NCBI GenBank assembly: GCA_016802295.1
Contig: JAESIW010000138.1
Coordinates: 3,438,152 to 3,502,151, forward strand
From: Brachionus rotundiformis
Taxonomy: Eukaryota > Rotifera > Eurotatoria > Ploima > Brachionidae
Reading direction: 5' to 3'
DNA: 64,000 nt
In this document: positions 36,994 through 48,604 of the stretch, piece by piece
Layout: each line of letters starts with the position of its first letter
Position numbering within the stretch: the first letter of the stretch is position 1
Program-made: the position numbers and the translations under genes
The notes under the pieces: generated by a model
Database searches by the model: none
Seen by the model: only the letters and a program-made list of their open reading frames with translations
What the model was told of the DNA's origin: nothing

Positions 36994-38328
36994 ATGTCTG
37001 TCAGTTCGTTTCGAGCCGTGGTAAGAAGTGCAGGTAACTTGGACACCGAGAACAAAATATACGGAAGTTTTCGGTCATTGAACAAATTTGAGCCAGCTTT
37101 ACAGCCGAGTAAACATGCAGATATTTTTCAAAAATTCGACATTGAACCAGTTAAGGATATGCCCCCACAACCACCTGTTTCTCGTGAAGAGCGAAGAAAA
37201 AAGAAGAAAATTAGAAGACAAAAAGAATCGGCAAAAGAAAATGAACATGATAGACAATCTAGACAGCGATCTCATAGTAAAGATAGGCAAACAAACGAGA
37301 CAGGGGAGAAAAAAAAAGAGCCGACTTCTGATGAGAAGGATCCTGATGAAAAAATTAAAGAAGCGGTGAGACGAGTGACTAGCAAACGGCAAAGAAGAGC
37401 TGAAAGAAATCATTTGGAAGAAATAAAAAATTCAGAAACATATCAAAATAAATCATCTGAAAAAGAGGTAGACAAAATGGTAAAAAAAGAACCTTTGGAT
37501 AAAAGTCAAAATCCAAGTCCCAAAATAGCATTTGAAGAAAGTAAGCCTGATTCGGATTCAGATGGAGAAGACGATGCCAAAATTGAAATTGACAAGACCA
37601 AGGCTAAAGATTCAAATAGAAAACCAGCATATGTCAATATGGAATTTTTTAAGTCTATTAAAAATGGAGACACTCTTGACTTTGCTCTTAGTCCACCACT
37701 TCAAGGACAATTGGTTCATGGCAAAATAGTTTGTAAAAAGGGAATTTTTAATGAATATTTTTTTTATTTGGAAAATTTTAACAAATCTGATTTATATATA
37801 ATGAAAGCTAGTCGTAAGATGACAAGTGCTAAAATTTATTACACAATAGACACAATTAACTACGATCAATATGGTATGGCTTCAAACACTGAGGTCAGCT
37901 GTGCTCGCATTGTCTCAAATATGTCAAGGAAAAAATTTAAATTAGATCTGAGCAATAATTTTGTACAATTTAGCAATACTGAAATTTTGAATGTAGCATT
38001 TAAAACAAAGCCTGGCGACCCAAGAAAGATACTTGCTACCGCTTCATTGTGCCAAGGTGCGCGTAATTCAAAAAATGATAAAGTGACATATTTTTTAAAA
38101 AATAAGCAACCAGTATTTAAAATGGACACCAAACAGTATGTTCTTAATTATAATGGCAGGGCTCAGCGTTCTTCGAAAAACAATTTTCAAATAATTGACG
38201 AGACATCTCCTGATGATGTTCTAACTCAATTGGGCAAAGTCGAAGATTGTGTGTACCATTGTGATTTTGCTTTTCCATTATGTGCTATGCAAGCATTTGG
38301 CTTTGCCTTGGCTAATTTGTGTAGGTAA
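36994..38328 (+). CDS. TULP: Tubby-like protein
   Basis: Tubby proteins bind PI(4,5)P2 and the IFT-A complex and move membrane proteins into cilia. One long exon of 444 residues. Residues 55-210 are a basic/acidic, Lys-rich disordered region (SREERRKKKKIRRQKES). The tubby barrel starts near 218 (LSPPLQGQLVHGKIVCKKG) and continues through KASRKMTSAKIYY (phosphoinositide-binding strand), VLNYNGRAQRSSKNNFQI and FPLCAMQAFGFALANL. It is divergent from vertebrate TUB and lacks the usual LACE end. The last codons, TGT AG|GTAAAG, form a good splice donor, so a tiny final exon is possible (acceptors at about 38425-38435, stop at 38438-38440). A poly(A) signal lies at 38440-38445. The call is secure at domain level; assignment to TUB or a particular TULP is not. 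Confidence 0.88.
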   Translation: MSVSSFRAVVRSAGNLDTENKIYGSFRSLNKFEPALQPSKHADIFQKFDIEPVKDMPPQPPVSREERRKKKKIRRQKESAKENEHDRQSRQRSHSKDRQTNETGEKKKEPTSDEKDPDEKIKEAVRRVTSKRQRRAERNHLEEIKNSETYQNKSSEKEVDKMVKKEPLDKSQNPSPKIAFEESKPDSDSDGEDDAKIEIDKTKAKDSNRKPAYVNMEFFKSIKNGDTLDFALSPPLQGQLVHGKIVCKKGIFNEYFFYLENFNKSDLYIMKASRKMTSAKIYYTIDTINYDQYGMASNTEVSCARIVSNMSRKKFKLDLSNNFVQFSNTEILNVAFKTKPGDPRKILATASLCQGARNSKNDKVTYFLKNKQPVFKMDTKQYVLNYNGRAQRSSKNNFQIIDETSPDDVLTQLGKVEDCVYHCDFAFPLCAMQAFGFALANLCR

Positions 38329-39554
38329 AGATTTGCATTGTTTTAAATATTTAGCCGGTTTATTATATAAATATAAATATTTGACATTAAAAATTCTTTC
38401 TTTTTTAATTTATCTTAAATATAAAAGTTTAAGCATGTGAATAAACTTTTGACAAAATAATAATTCAATATTTGATTTCTCTGAAAATATTATTTAATTT
38501 TTTCTCAAAATAACCTTTAAATTTTAATTATTTGATGTTATTCTATTTTTTGACAATTTAATTTTAAATATGACATTACATTGTCTTTAGACGAATTTTT
38601 GAATTAAATAAAAATATTTTTTACATTAATTTTCTAGAAAACTTGAAATTTTTCAAATGATTTGAAAAATGTGCCATTTTAGAAAAATATGAACACAATT
38701 ATATTCTGAAGTTCGAACAATTTATCTTAAATAATTTGTTGACTAGTTAAAACAAAATAAAAAAATTATTTTTGTTTTTATCAACTTAATCTGTCCTTTA
38801 AAATATCACCTCTAAAAAAGACTAAATTTAACTTATAAAAAAGAAAAACTTTCAAAATTTTATTTATGTATTATCAATAAATTATCTAATCATGATTTAT
38901 TATTATTAACATAAATATCAAGTTTTGAAAGTCCGTTTAATAAACTATAAAATTGATTTGAAATTTCAAATTCTATTAAAACAATCAAACCACTTAAAAA
39001 ATGTTTTTGGTAACTATTTGATCCCAGAACAGTTAAATGAACGATTTTTATTTAGACAATGAAAATCTTGTTGATTCATTTTAATATAAATTATAAAATA
39101 ATGATTGTTTTGTCTTAAATTAGACTTGTGCAACTAAGAATTCTTTTACCAATTTATTAAATATTTTATTTACAAAAAATTGACGCAATAAAATGAAATT
39201 CAAGTTATTTTTTTTTTTAAATTAAAAATTTAGAAGAATAATAAACTTTTGAGAATGTCAGCTAATTTGATAGCTAATATTTTTCGAAAATTAGTTCATT
39301 TATCAATAAAAATTAAATATTTAATTTGGACCAAGAAAGAGGCTTTTTAAACATAAGATGCTGAAAAATGATCTTATTTTTTAATTAGCTGTTTGTCTTT
39401 AGTAAGAAACATTAAAATTAAGGTTGTAATACTAATGAGATTTTCGAAAATTAAAAATTAAAAATGTATCTTGTTACGATTGAATGAATAAAATGATTAA
39501 ATATATTTTTACTATTATTGGTTTATTTAAATTAAAAAAGATACATTTTTAAAT
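38329..39554. other. Intergenic, nothing seen
   Basis: About 1.2 kb of AT-rich sequence between the tubby-like gene and the convergent secreted-peptide gene. It contains the tubby-like poly(A) signal (38440-38445) and the minus-strand signal of the next gene (39522-39527). No coding-like frame. Confidence 0.5.
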
Positions 39555-39803
39555 CTATGGTTTACAGAAAATACAAATTCCATTTGAGTTCCATGTAAGG
39601 CAAAGGCATTTCTCCATTGGGTTTTCAATGTTTGATTTCAATTCACGTGATGATTGACAAGCTGGACCACCTCCCCATTGAATGCACAAACCTCCTAACC
39701 ATTGAGCAATGCAATAGCATGCTTTAGTCTCAGGCTCGGCTGGGACAGCCATGGCTACTGAAAACAATACGGCAATTGATAAGATAACAGCAAACAATTT
39801 CAT
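39555..39803 (-). CDS. Small secreted cysteine-rich peptide, family unknown
   Basis: Single-exon gene of 82 residues when started at MKLF. An upstream in-frame ATG at 39827 would add eight residues, but a TATA box at 39845-39852 puts the expected transcription start near 39815, favouring 39803. The N-terminus is a clear signal peptide (KLFAVILSIAVLFSVAMA, cleavage after AMA). The mature part of about 63 residues has eight cysteines in two similar modules, ACYCIAQWLGGLCIQW and KCLCLTWNSNGICIFC, separated by a hydrophilic linker. The CxC...W...C spacing repeats, suggesting internal duplication and disulfide bonding. I do not recognise the family, and its role outside the cell is unknown. A minus-strand poly(A) signal lies at 39522-39527. 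Confidence 0.78.
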   Translation of the reverse strand: MKLFAVILSIAVLFSVAMAVPAEPETKACYCIAQWLGGLCIQWGGGPACQSSRELKSNIENPMEKCLCLTWNSNGICIFCKP

Positions 39804-39844
39804 TTTTGATATTTTGTTTCTTAACATTTTCAATTTTTAATTGC

Positions 39845-39852
39845 TATTTATA
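39845..39852 (-). promoter_or_regulatory. TATA box of the secreted-peptide gene
   Basis: TATAAATA on minus, 42 nt upstream of the MKLF start codon. A start site about 30 nt downstream would give a 12-nt leader. Confidence 0.55.
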
Positions 39853-40368
39853 AACAATTGATGAGAAAATCAAATATGCCTATATCTTTCCCAACTCAAC
39901 ACCCATCACTGTTTAATTTACGTTGTTTCAAAGATGTCATGATTTTTTTATTGAACTTAATTTTATTTAAAAAAGAACATTTAACTATAAATTTTATTCA
40001 AAAAGTTTTTTTCAACGCTTTTGGATGAAAACTCCAGCTTGAATCCAAAAAATAGACAAAAGCGTCATCATTTTTACTTTCAAACTTTTAAAATCAAAAA
40101 AATAAAACAGTTTTAAATTTTTAATTTAAAAAGCTAAAAATCAATATAAATTCTAAAAAGAATTATGGTAAAATATTAAAAAAATGTTAATAATGTTGTT
40201 GTTAATTTTCAACTATTGATAAAAGTTTTATAAACAAAAAACCAAGTTTAACAATTTTTCTGTTTTATATCTTATATAAATTTATAATCATAAACCGGAA
40301 TAAAATATTATCAATTAAAAAAAAACTTAAATTATAATTGCTTAATTGCTTTTTAAAAATTTGATGAC
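39853..40368. other. Intergenic, nothing seen
   Basis: About 0.5 kb of AT-rich sequence between two minus-strand genes. Apart from the TATA box at its edge I see no feature. Confidence 0.45.
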
Positions 40369-40734
40369 TTATTTTTTTCGAATGCATAAAATCCATGAAA
40401 CGACTAGTAGAGCTATCAAGCACACTACAATAAGCACTGAGGCTGAAGCAATTGAAGCAATGGCAACAGAATTGGATTTATCACTGGTGTTTACGTACTC
40501 AATGATACCAAATACTAAAAGACCAATACCAGCAAGTAGACCGAATACTCCAATAAAAGCAAGAACTTTGGCAGTTATCTCTTTACATGAGTTTTTTTTC
40601 TTAATTGATTTTTGCTGTCTTTGATTAACCGGTCTATTTGCTATTTGAGAGTGACTGTTCCGATTTTGAGAATTTTTCCTGTTTTTTTCGTCTTGATGTG
40701 GATTTTGGTGCCCATTTGAATTTAAAAAAATCAT
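40369..40734 (-). CDS. Small two-transmembrane protein, family unknown
   Basis: Single exon of 121 residues from an ATG at 40734. Residues 1-50 are hydrophilic, rich in Asn, Gln, Ser and basic residues (QRQQKSIKKKNSC just before the membrane). Two hydrophobic helices follow: about 57-80 (VLAFIGVFGLLAGIGLLVFG) and 92-117 (IASIASASVLIVVCLIALLV), joined by a short polar loop (EYVNTSDKSNS). It ends in the basic tail CIRKK. There is no signal peptide. The layout, a basic cytoplasmic N-tail plus a helical hairpin, recalls dispanin-like proteins, but I see no diagnostic motif, so I do not assign a family. Confidence 0.65.
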   Translation of the reverse strand: MIFLNSNGHQNPHQDEKNRKNSQNRNSHSQIANRPVNQRQQKSIKKKNSCKEITAKVLAFIGVFGLLAGIGLLVFGIIEYVNTSDKSNSVAIASIASASVLIVVCLIALLVVSWILCIRKK

Positions 40735-42032
40735 TTTAGTATCAACTTTAATAAAAAAAAATTCTTAAATTGTAAAACTAAGTATCGATTTTAAAGAAAC
40801 AATTTAAGATTTTCCTGAAAAATTATTTAAGTTTAATATTAGCTTTTTGGTCGGGTTTCGAATCGATTTTAAAGAAAAATAGTTTTTTGAGAGAATTTTA
40901 TAAAAACAAAGTTAACAACCAAAAATTCAGATAAACATTGTGTTTAAACAAAATTATTGACTTTTAGACGATTGTTCTTTATTTGATAAGTTTTGTGGAC
41001 ACAAATAACAGTGTTTTAACTGAGAAGTTTTTATTTTTGACTAATAAATATTAAAAATTTGAAAAATTCCAAGTCAAATAATAAATATATATTAATCTAC
41101 TTGTTAATCTGAAGATTTTTGACGAATTTTTAATTTTTTCTAATTCAATTCTTTAAAAAGATTAAGCAAAAAAGAGAAATTATTTCTAGATTCAATTTTT
41201 TATTAATTTAAGAAATTTTGTTTATCAATATCCAGCTAAATGAAAATTGATTTTACGAATAATTTAAAAATTCTCCAAAGATGAATTAAAAGCTTTTTTT
41301 ATATTTGCGAGACTAAGAATAACAACTTAAAAATTTACTTTATTTTTTTTTCCAATTATTAAATATTAATTATTTCCTTTTTCAAAAATAGGTTTAAACG
41401 CAATTAATTTATACAGCCAGTTTTTTTTTGGAATTTTGATTTTGCTGAATAAAACAATTCATATTTTGAAAGATTTAACATGATTAGTTTAGTATTTAGT
41501 AATATTATCATTTTTCGAACTAAGACAATTTAAAAAAGAATCTGATTCAATAATTTATTTATGCCGGAAATTCGTGATTCTGTGGTTAATTTTGACTTTT
41601 AGATAGAATAAATTGAGCTCAAAAAAAATTTTATAATAACAAAGAATTTTCTTTAAAGTTATAAAATTAATATTTTATCAATTCAAATTTAGAATATAAA
41701 ATTCTAAATATTTGTATAGAATTGTATATTTATTTCTTAAATATACATTTAAAAATACAATTTTTATCAAATTTAAAACTTGTAAAGCAATTCTAAAAAT
41801 TCGAGTAAATTTTTTTAACATTTAAGAAAAAATATTTGTTTAAATATTAGATAAATGTATTATGGTAATTTTAACTTCAAATCAAGAAAAATCTGGAATT
41901 TTTCTAATTTAGAAATAATATTAATATTAAAAACAAAAGCCTTACTTTTCAACTGTGAAAACCTTTTTTAAAAATAAGATTGTAAGAAACGGTCAGTTTG
42001 TTTAAATTTTTGGACAGAAAGAATAAGTGTAT

Positions 42033-42117
42033 ATTTATATTTTGATAGAAATCACTTAAAAATATGTTTAATATTTTTACGTTTTTGTTAATAAGTGATC
42101 TCTATCAAATATAAATG
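42033..42117. repeat. Inverted repeat, 26-bp arms
   Basis: Arms 42033-42058 and 42092-42117 are reverse complements except for about two positions. The spacer is 33 bp. It may be a short hairpin or a remnant of a foldback element. Confidence 0.6.
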
Positions 42118-42420
42118 TTGCAAATAAAGCTTATCGATCTTTTGATTTATATTATTTATAAATTTAAAAATCAAAAATGTTACGTCATAACTATTTTAGT
42201 TAAGATTTAGTTTACCTAAAAATGAAGACAAATATTTTTTTTGATATTAGAAGTTTCAACGATTCTAATATAAATACAAAAAGTTTAAATTCTTCTACTA
42301 TATATTTTTCAGTATATTCATTTCAGTATATTGTGATCAATTAAATCATGTTGTAACCAAATTTTAAGTTTTCAAATTAAGGAAGACTTCTTCACTACAG
42401 TCGAGTTTTTTGAAAAAAAA

Positions 42421-42593
42421 TTGGATATTCTTTAGTAAAATTTTGTAAATTTTAGCTAATTAATGTCAAAATATATCACAAATTTAAAAGAGTACAAACT
42501 CTATTGAACTGAAATTTAAAATATAAGTTTCAAAAAATAATAAAAAAGTTTTTTTCTAAAATTTACAAAATTTTACTAAAAAAAAATATCCAA
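42421..42593. repeat. Inverted repeat, arms of 34-37 bp
   Basis: The left arm, 42421-42454, beginning ttggatattctttagtaaaa, pairs with 42557-42593. The right arm has three or so extra bases in its A-run. The spacer is about 100 bp. The total size of 173 bp fits a small MITE-like element. Confidence 0.6.
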
Positions 42594-43262
42594 CTTGTTA
42601 TTTAAATAGATTTCACTACTCTTGTCAATAATTTTCTGTATCAAATTCAAAGTATATTTGATCAATTTGATCATATATAAATAATTAAATAAAACCTTTT
42701 TATTGAAATATTTTAAAGATGAGCCAAAAATTTAAAACTATTTTTCTAAATCGTTTTATTAACCAAAAAAGAGTATAAATAAAAAAGTCTAAATTTAAAA
42801 ATAGAATGGATTGAGACGCTGCTTTAAACATCAAAACTTGAAAACAAAAATTTATTAAAACAAATTAAGGGTTTGTTACATAAAAAAAAAGTGATTTTCC
42901 AAATTACAATAAATATCAAACGCCTATTTAGCAGTCTACCGTTCACACTTTACTTTCTTTTTTTTTGAAAAAAAAATCCTTAAGACTAGTACATTATAAC
43001 TATTTACATTAGAATTAAGTCTAGTAAAAATTTTGGCTTTTTTTTGGTATTTAGACAAAATTAATTTATTTAATCTTTAGAAAAATACACAAAATAGGAA
43101 AAAAATAAAAAAATATTTCACAAAAAAAGCCAACAATATATGAATTTTTTTTTTAAACTATTCATTTTTTTCTTATTAACATGAAAAAATAAATATTCAT
43201 TTTTATTTATTTCTGTTCAAATTTGTCATCAATTTCGTATTTGCTCTTTACATCAGACTATT

Positions 43263-46200
43263 CTAACTACTAAACTCGCTTAGTGGCATGTCCTGAACTG
43301 ACTGATGACTACGGATGTTCGACTGATGCGGCATTTGTTGAAATAGACTTGAATTCTGACTTAATTGTGGTTGATTTTGGCTCTCTTGATGGCCAAGTAG
43401 AGTGTTCATGGGCATTGCGATGTCCGGACTTTGCAGGCTTGAAATAAAAGACCAAATTAGCAAAAAAATATTTAAGCAAAAATTGATACTCATTAAATAA
43501 TTTCTATGTACTTATTTTTATATAATAAATTATTACCCAAAAGAAATTTATTTTAACATACAAATAATTAATATAAATACTCATTTAATAAAAATCAAAA
43601 TAAAATTATAAACACTTACAACAAATCAAGTATGCTATTAGAAGGAATACATGATGGATATACCGAGCTGTTGTACAGGTTGCACTGTTTTAGGCGCTGT
43701 TTAAGCTGAATGGCTATTTGACGTGTGTGCAAAAATATATCATTTAGTTGAAAATGGTAGTTGGGAATCTTGTCATCAATGTTGACTGCTTTTTGTTGTT
43801 GTGTCTGAGCTTGGTATTCTTTCAAGAGGTCTTTTAGCTTGGTGTACATCTCGCTCTGGTTGGATGTTTGCTGATAGTCGTGCAAGAACAAAATGGAAGC
43901 TAGCAGTGAGCTGATGGCCTGGTCGGGCTGTTTAAGTTTGTTAGCCAAGTCTTGAATCTGCTGCAAAATAGATGAAGTTAAGACATAGGCTATTTGACTC
44001 TTGTGAAAGACCATCGAATTGCACAGGACAATGCGCTCTACGTTTTCTTGCATTCTTGACGCCATTCGCAGCACTAGAAGCTCTAGCATATTGGAGAAAA
44101 ACATCCGATCCCGATCCAGATTGTTTATACGGCACAGGGTGCTGAATTTTTCGCTCCATTGGCGAATTAAATCGCAAGATTTGGTCAATGACTGCAAGGT
44201 CCAGTATGGCTCCTCTTCTATTCGAATTACTTCCTTGGTGATTTTTCTGTACTTGCTAAAGTCAAGCGATGTTTGATTAGGCACCGAATCGGTGAAGATT
44301 CGAACTATTTGTGAGAAAAAAGCCGACTGCTGAGAGCGCGAATTGGCCTGAGCCGAGCTCGGACTCTTGGGTTTGGTGGGCAAGCGTCCACGCCGGCCCT
44401 TCAGGTCATTTGTTCTAACCACCTCTTTTACCATGCCCACAGCAAGACACTTTTGAAATCTGCAATATTGACATCGGTTGCGGCGGCGCTTGTCCACCGG
44501 GCAGTTCTTGTCCGCCAGACACACATACTTGGAATTTTTTTGCACAGTGCGTTTGAAAAATCCCTTACAGCCTTCGCATGTACGCACACCATAGTGCTGA
44601 CATGCTGCATTGTCACCGCACACAGCACACAACTGGTTCGGTGGCACCGACTCCGGCGCTTGGTTAGCCAAATTTTGGTGCAAAATGCCAAGCGAATTGG
44701 GCAACCGAATTTGAGATGAATAATTCGATTTTGAATATTTGGCCGGAGCGGTCGATTGAGCGTTCAATGCCGACGCTTGAACTTGATTACTTTCATAGCT
44801 ATTAAAATTAACAAATTAGTTTTAAAATATGCTAAATAAATGCAATGACCAATCGAGTTTATTTGTTTATTTTATTATTATGGATAAGTTAATTTAAAAT
44901 TCAAAATAATGTTTTATGATTTGTTTGCTTATTTTTTCTAAATTAGAAAATAAAAGTGAAATTTATTACTTTGGTCATAAATTAGTGGACAGCGTTCAAA
45001 AAAAAAGCACAAAAATTTAAATAACTCAAAATGTAAATTTTTGTTTTATTAGCTTCTTAATGAGACGAATCGACATATTAATCTAATTACTAGATAAAAT
45101 TGTTCGGATTACACCTAGACTATAAGAAAATAACTTCGCTAATACATTAATGAAAAAAAAAATCTTTATTTTAAGTCGATTTATTTTTTTTGAAATTTTT
45201 GTATATACAGGAACAAAAATTGTCTATCAAGGTGTTGGTAATTTTTGTCTCCTATTATTCTTGGTAAATCAAATTGGAAAAAATAAAAATAAAAAATAAA
45301 ACACTACTCACTTTGAACCATACTGTGAACTCTTGGCAAAATTTGCAGAATTTGGGTTTGACTCGGGCGAACATCTTCTGCTAGCAGTGGAAGTGGCTGA
45401 AAGAGCGTAGCTATTGACTGGCAAATGAGTGCTAAAATTTTGATGCAGATATTGTTGATCCAAAGAGTTGAACTGTGCTAAATGGGAACCAAATTGGTTT
45501 TGAATAAGGCTTGGTGATGGTTGAAGCGGGTAGCCAGCATTGATCAGCTCATTGGGCTCGGCGTGGCCGCTCAAGTAGCTCTGATAGGCAAAGTAGTCGG
45601 GCTCTCTGGTTGGATAGGAGGCGGATGAAGACGATGACGAAGAGGAAAGATTTAAATTCTTTTGCTGACTGGAGTAGTAGTTGGCCGAGCTTTCCAAATT
45701 GTTGTAAAAGCCAACTAGATTGTTGTTGGGCGAATAGCCGGTCATGTTAGTCTGAGCTCTGGGCACATTTTGAAATTGGGGATGAATGTAAGTGTTGCTT
45801 TGGGGCGAGCCGTCCGAGTACTCTTCCATAGAGATTGAGGAAGAAGAAGAGGAGGAGGAGGATGGTACGCCAGAAGATCCCGGTACCGTGTTGGATACTA
45901 CGGCAGCCACAGCTGCAGCAGCTATTTGATTCAGCTGATCATTGGTCGCGCCGTACTTTAAGCACACAGACAGCCTATTTTGGTTTGAAGAGTACTGGTT
46001 TTGATAGTTGTAATTGTAGGCTTGATCGGTCGGGATCAGAGTAGAGTCATGCGTACCCACTGGCTGAAATGGAGTCGATGAAGTGGACGCCGAATCGGCC
46101 GAAGCCGACGAGCTGCTGTCCTCCGAGTCTGTTTTTTTCTCGTCAACAGTCTCTGCCTTGATGCCTGGTGAGACCGACGCTGAGCTTACCGATGGCGAGT

Positions 46201-46525
46201 TGAGCTTGGCAGCGTGGCCTGCGAATGCGGCACTAGCTTGCATTGCGCTCGGCTCGTAATTGTACTGACCCATGTGACCCAGACCCGACTGAAACGTCAA
46301 CAGAGACGATTCGGCTAGCATTGATGGCATCTGAACTCCGGCATATTCTTGACCATGGTGATGATGGTGACCAGCGTAGCTGGAGCTGTCAAAATAGCTC
46401 TGTTGATTGAACAGCATTTGATTTGTTTCGTAATAGGATACAGAGGATGACGAGTCTTCTTGTGACGACGGTGGTGAGCTCAAATTTGTTTTTGTTTCGA
46501 AATAACTTTCTTCTTTAATATTCAT
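43263..46525 (-). CDS. Hr38: NR4A-type nuclear receptor (Nurr1/Hr38)
   Basis: Immediate-early type transcription factor that binds NBRE sites as a monomer; its ligand pocket is normally filled by side chains. Minus-strand exons 46525-45312, 44798-43620, 43437-43263, introns of 513 and 182 nt, all joins in phase; 855 residues. The N-terminal 450 residues form a Ser/Gln/Tyr-rich activation region (HHHHH, Ser runs). The DNA-binding domain is at about 462-527, with P-box CEGCKGFFKR and a second finger containing CPVDKRRRNRCQYCR. It is followed by the NR4A A-box (RTNDLKGRRGRLPTKPKSP), which settles the subfamily. The ligand-binding domain (about 566-800) is divergent but has VIRIEEEPYW. The AF-2 region (SILDLFLQSPDI) spans the last intron, and about 50 Gln/Ser-rich residues follow it. 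The start is the ATG before NIKEESYF. Confidence 0.93.
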
Positions 46526-47651
46526 TTAATAATATCTATACATAAAAAAGAAGAGAAAAAATTAAATTTGCATTTTAATTTTTTTTTTAATTACTAAAAA
46601 TACAAAAAAAATTAATGACAAATATTTAAGATAAGTGTGTATAATAAAAATAATATATAAATATATATTTTTTTTTTATTTTCAAGGGGCCGATTTGTCA
46701 ATGGTTTTTATTAAATTTGCACCAAATAGAGAAAAATCAATAAAAAAAAATTGGACTTGTACAATTACACTTTGGAAAACAAGAACTAGAGGAAGAAGAA
46801 TAAGAAAAAATCTAATTTGTCAATCATCGACTATATAACAAATATCAAGTAAGTGCCGCTACAAAGAAAAATTAATTATGTTTCAAGATAATAAAATGTT
46901 AACTTAAAATAATTAATCGGCGCTTGCTCATCTTAAGAATTTCATCAGCTAAATTTTTGCTCATTCTAATGATAATAATCTCAAGTTGTTGTTGTTCTTA
47001 TGGTTGTTTTTGGCTTACTGCTTGTACCGAGCAAACACGAACTAAAGCAGACTAGACTCTTCTACTAGATAAGATAATAGGATTTTATTTTTTAGAATAT
47101 GCTTTTATTATAAAATTTGATTGCTCGAACTCAAGTCGAATCGAGCTCATATAAACCTATTATAATAAACCGTGAGACTCATAAACAAACTCCATTGGAT
47201 GAGATGATATTTATTTTTTCATATAGAAAAAATAAATTCTGATTTGAAATTTTCTCTTAATGAACGAATTAAATTTATATATTAAAAATATATATATTTG
47301 TGTTTCTCCTCCCTAATGAGTGTAATTCGAATCAAGATAGAACCGAATATCTTCCAATACAAATTAAGTATTCTAGTCGAGTTTTATTATTTTAATTATG
47401 AGATTTTTGTTTTAGTTGTTGTTTTGTTGCTTTAAATTGCTGATAATTTTATGATATTCAATTTACCTTGCTTACTCAGAACAAATCATAAAAATCAACC
47501 TCATAAATTATACCCATTATTGCTCATTTTCCTCCCAAAGCCCTCACAATACTCGCAATGGATGGAAATAATTAAAAAATAATAAATAATTTCGTGTAAC
47601 TAAACTGGCCTAGTTTGTTTGTTTATCAGTCTTTATTTACAAGATAATTAT

Positions 47652-47675
47652 ACACACACACACATACACACACAT
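47652..47675 (+). repeat. CA microsatellite
   Basis: acacacacacacatacacacac run. A similar one lies at 49073-49090. Confidence 0.8.
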
Positions 47676-48371
47676 AGTGTTACAAGGTGCACTAAATTAA
47701 ATTAATTAAGCTGAAATTTTTAAAAGTGACTTAGTTGGCTGAGAAGCGGGCGACTTTTGCCGCCAATTCTAGCTCGGCCACACAACAGCTCAAATAAGTA
47801 CGCACGGCTAGTAGCTTGTTTACCTATATGTCTCATATGTATTATCTTATCTGTCTATTGTGTCTATGTTTGCTTAATTAGTGTAAACATTGTGAGTGTC
47901 CATTCTGTTTGTGTGGCCAGCTCGAACTCTGAGCGAGTGCATTTCAAAGGAAAAAAGCGTTAATCATTTCTATTCGAAAGGCACACACAATTTACCTTTA
48001 TTTTTAAAATTCAGAGTAGCTATTGCGCCTTATTCTTATTTCAAATCTTAATCCGATTGTAAATAAATCTCTTTTCAAAATAAAACTAAACAAAAAAAAA
48101 AGGTAGATAGATAGAGAAAAGAAAAAGTTCACTCATCAAATCTACCTTTAGTCAAGCCAGTAAAACAGTGAATTTTAAAATTTTCATAAACAACTCAAAA
48201 TTTAAATTTAGTTGAAAAATAAATAAAGATATAATCATCTAATAAATTAATTTGAAAATAGAATACAAACAAGAAAAATTATCTTATCTTTTAACAAAAA
48301 AAAATATATATAGAATTTTAATTTGTTTGTATTTGAAATGGAGATAGAAATAAACAGATAGATAAATAAAA

Positions 48372-48393
48372 AGAGAAAAAGAGAGAGAGAGAG
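48372..48393 (+). repeat. GA microsatellite
   Basis: Run of gagagagagagag interrupted by A-rich spacers, upstream of NR4A. Confidence 0.75.
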
Positions 48394-48596
48394 GAAATAG
48401 GTAGAATGGCAAGAGAGCTAAATTGCTTTGCTCGCCTAGTTTGGCAAGCTTTTTGTTTTTGTTGGGTATTCAATTTTGTTTACATTTCAAAAAATAGATA
48501 GCTATTTAAATTTGAAACTGTCTATTTCAAGCCTAAATAGAAACTATCTTGATTAAATATTGAGTTTTAATATTAGCCAACTTATCTAACTTGGTG

Positions 48597-48604
48597 TGAC
48601 GTAA
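48597..48604 (+). promoter_or_regulatory. CRE-like site upstream of NR4A
   Basis: TGACGTAA, one base from the cAMP response element TGACGTCA, about 2.1 kb upstream of the NR4A start codon. NR4A genes in other animals are classic CREB targets. One 8-mer is weak evidence. Confidence 0.25.

Larger units (their letters stand above)
40735..43262. other. Gene-free interval with small inverted repeats
   Basis: About 2.5 kb of AT-rich sequence without coding-like frames. It includes two inverted repeats (42033-42117 and 42421-42593) and a minus-strand poly(A) signal for NR4A (43202-43207). Confidence 0.5.

Noticed and set aside
47757..47963. 68-codon frame upstream of NR4A
   Set aside because: Cys/Val/Ile-rich chance frame without a stable domain or splice partners.
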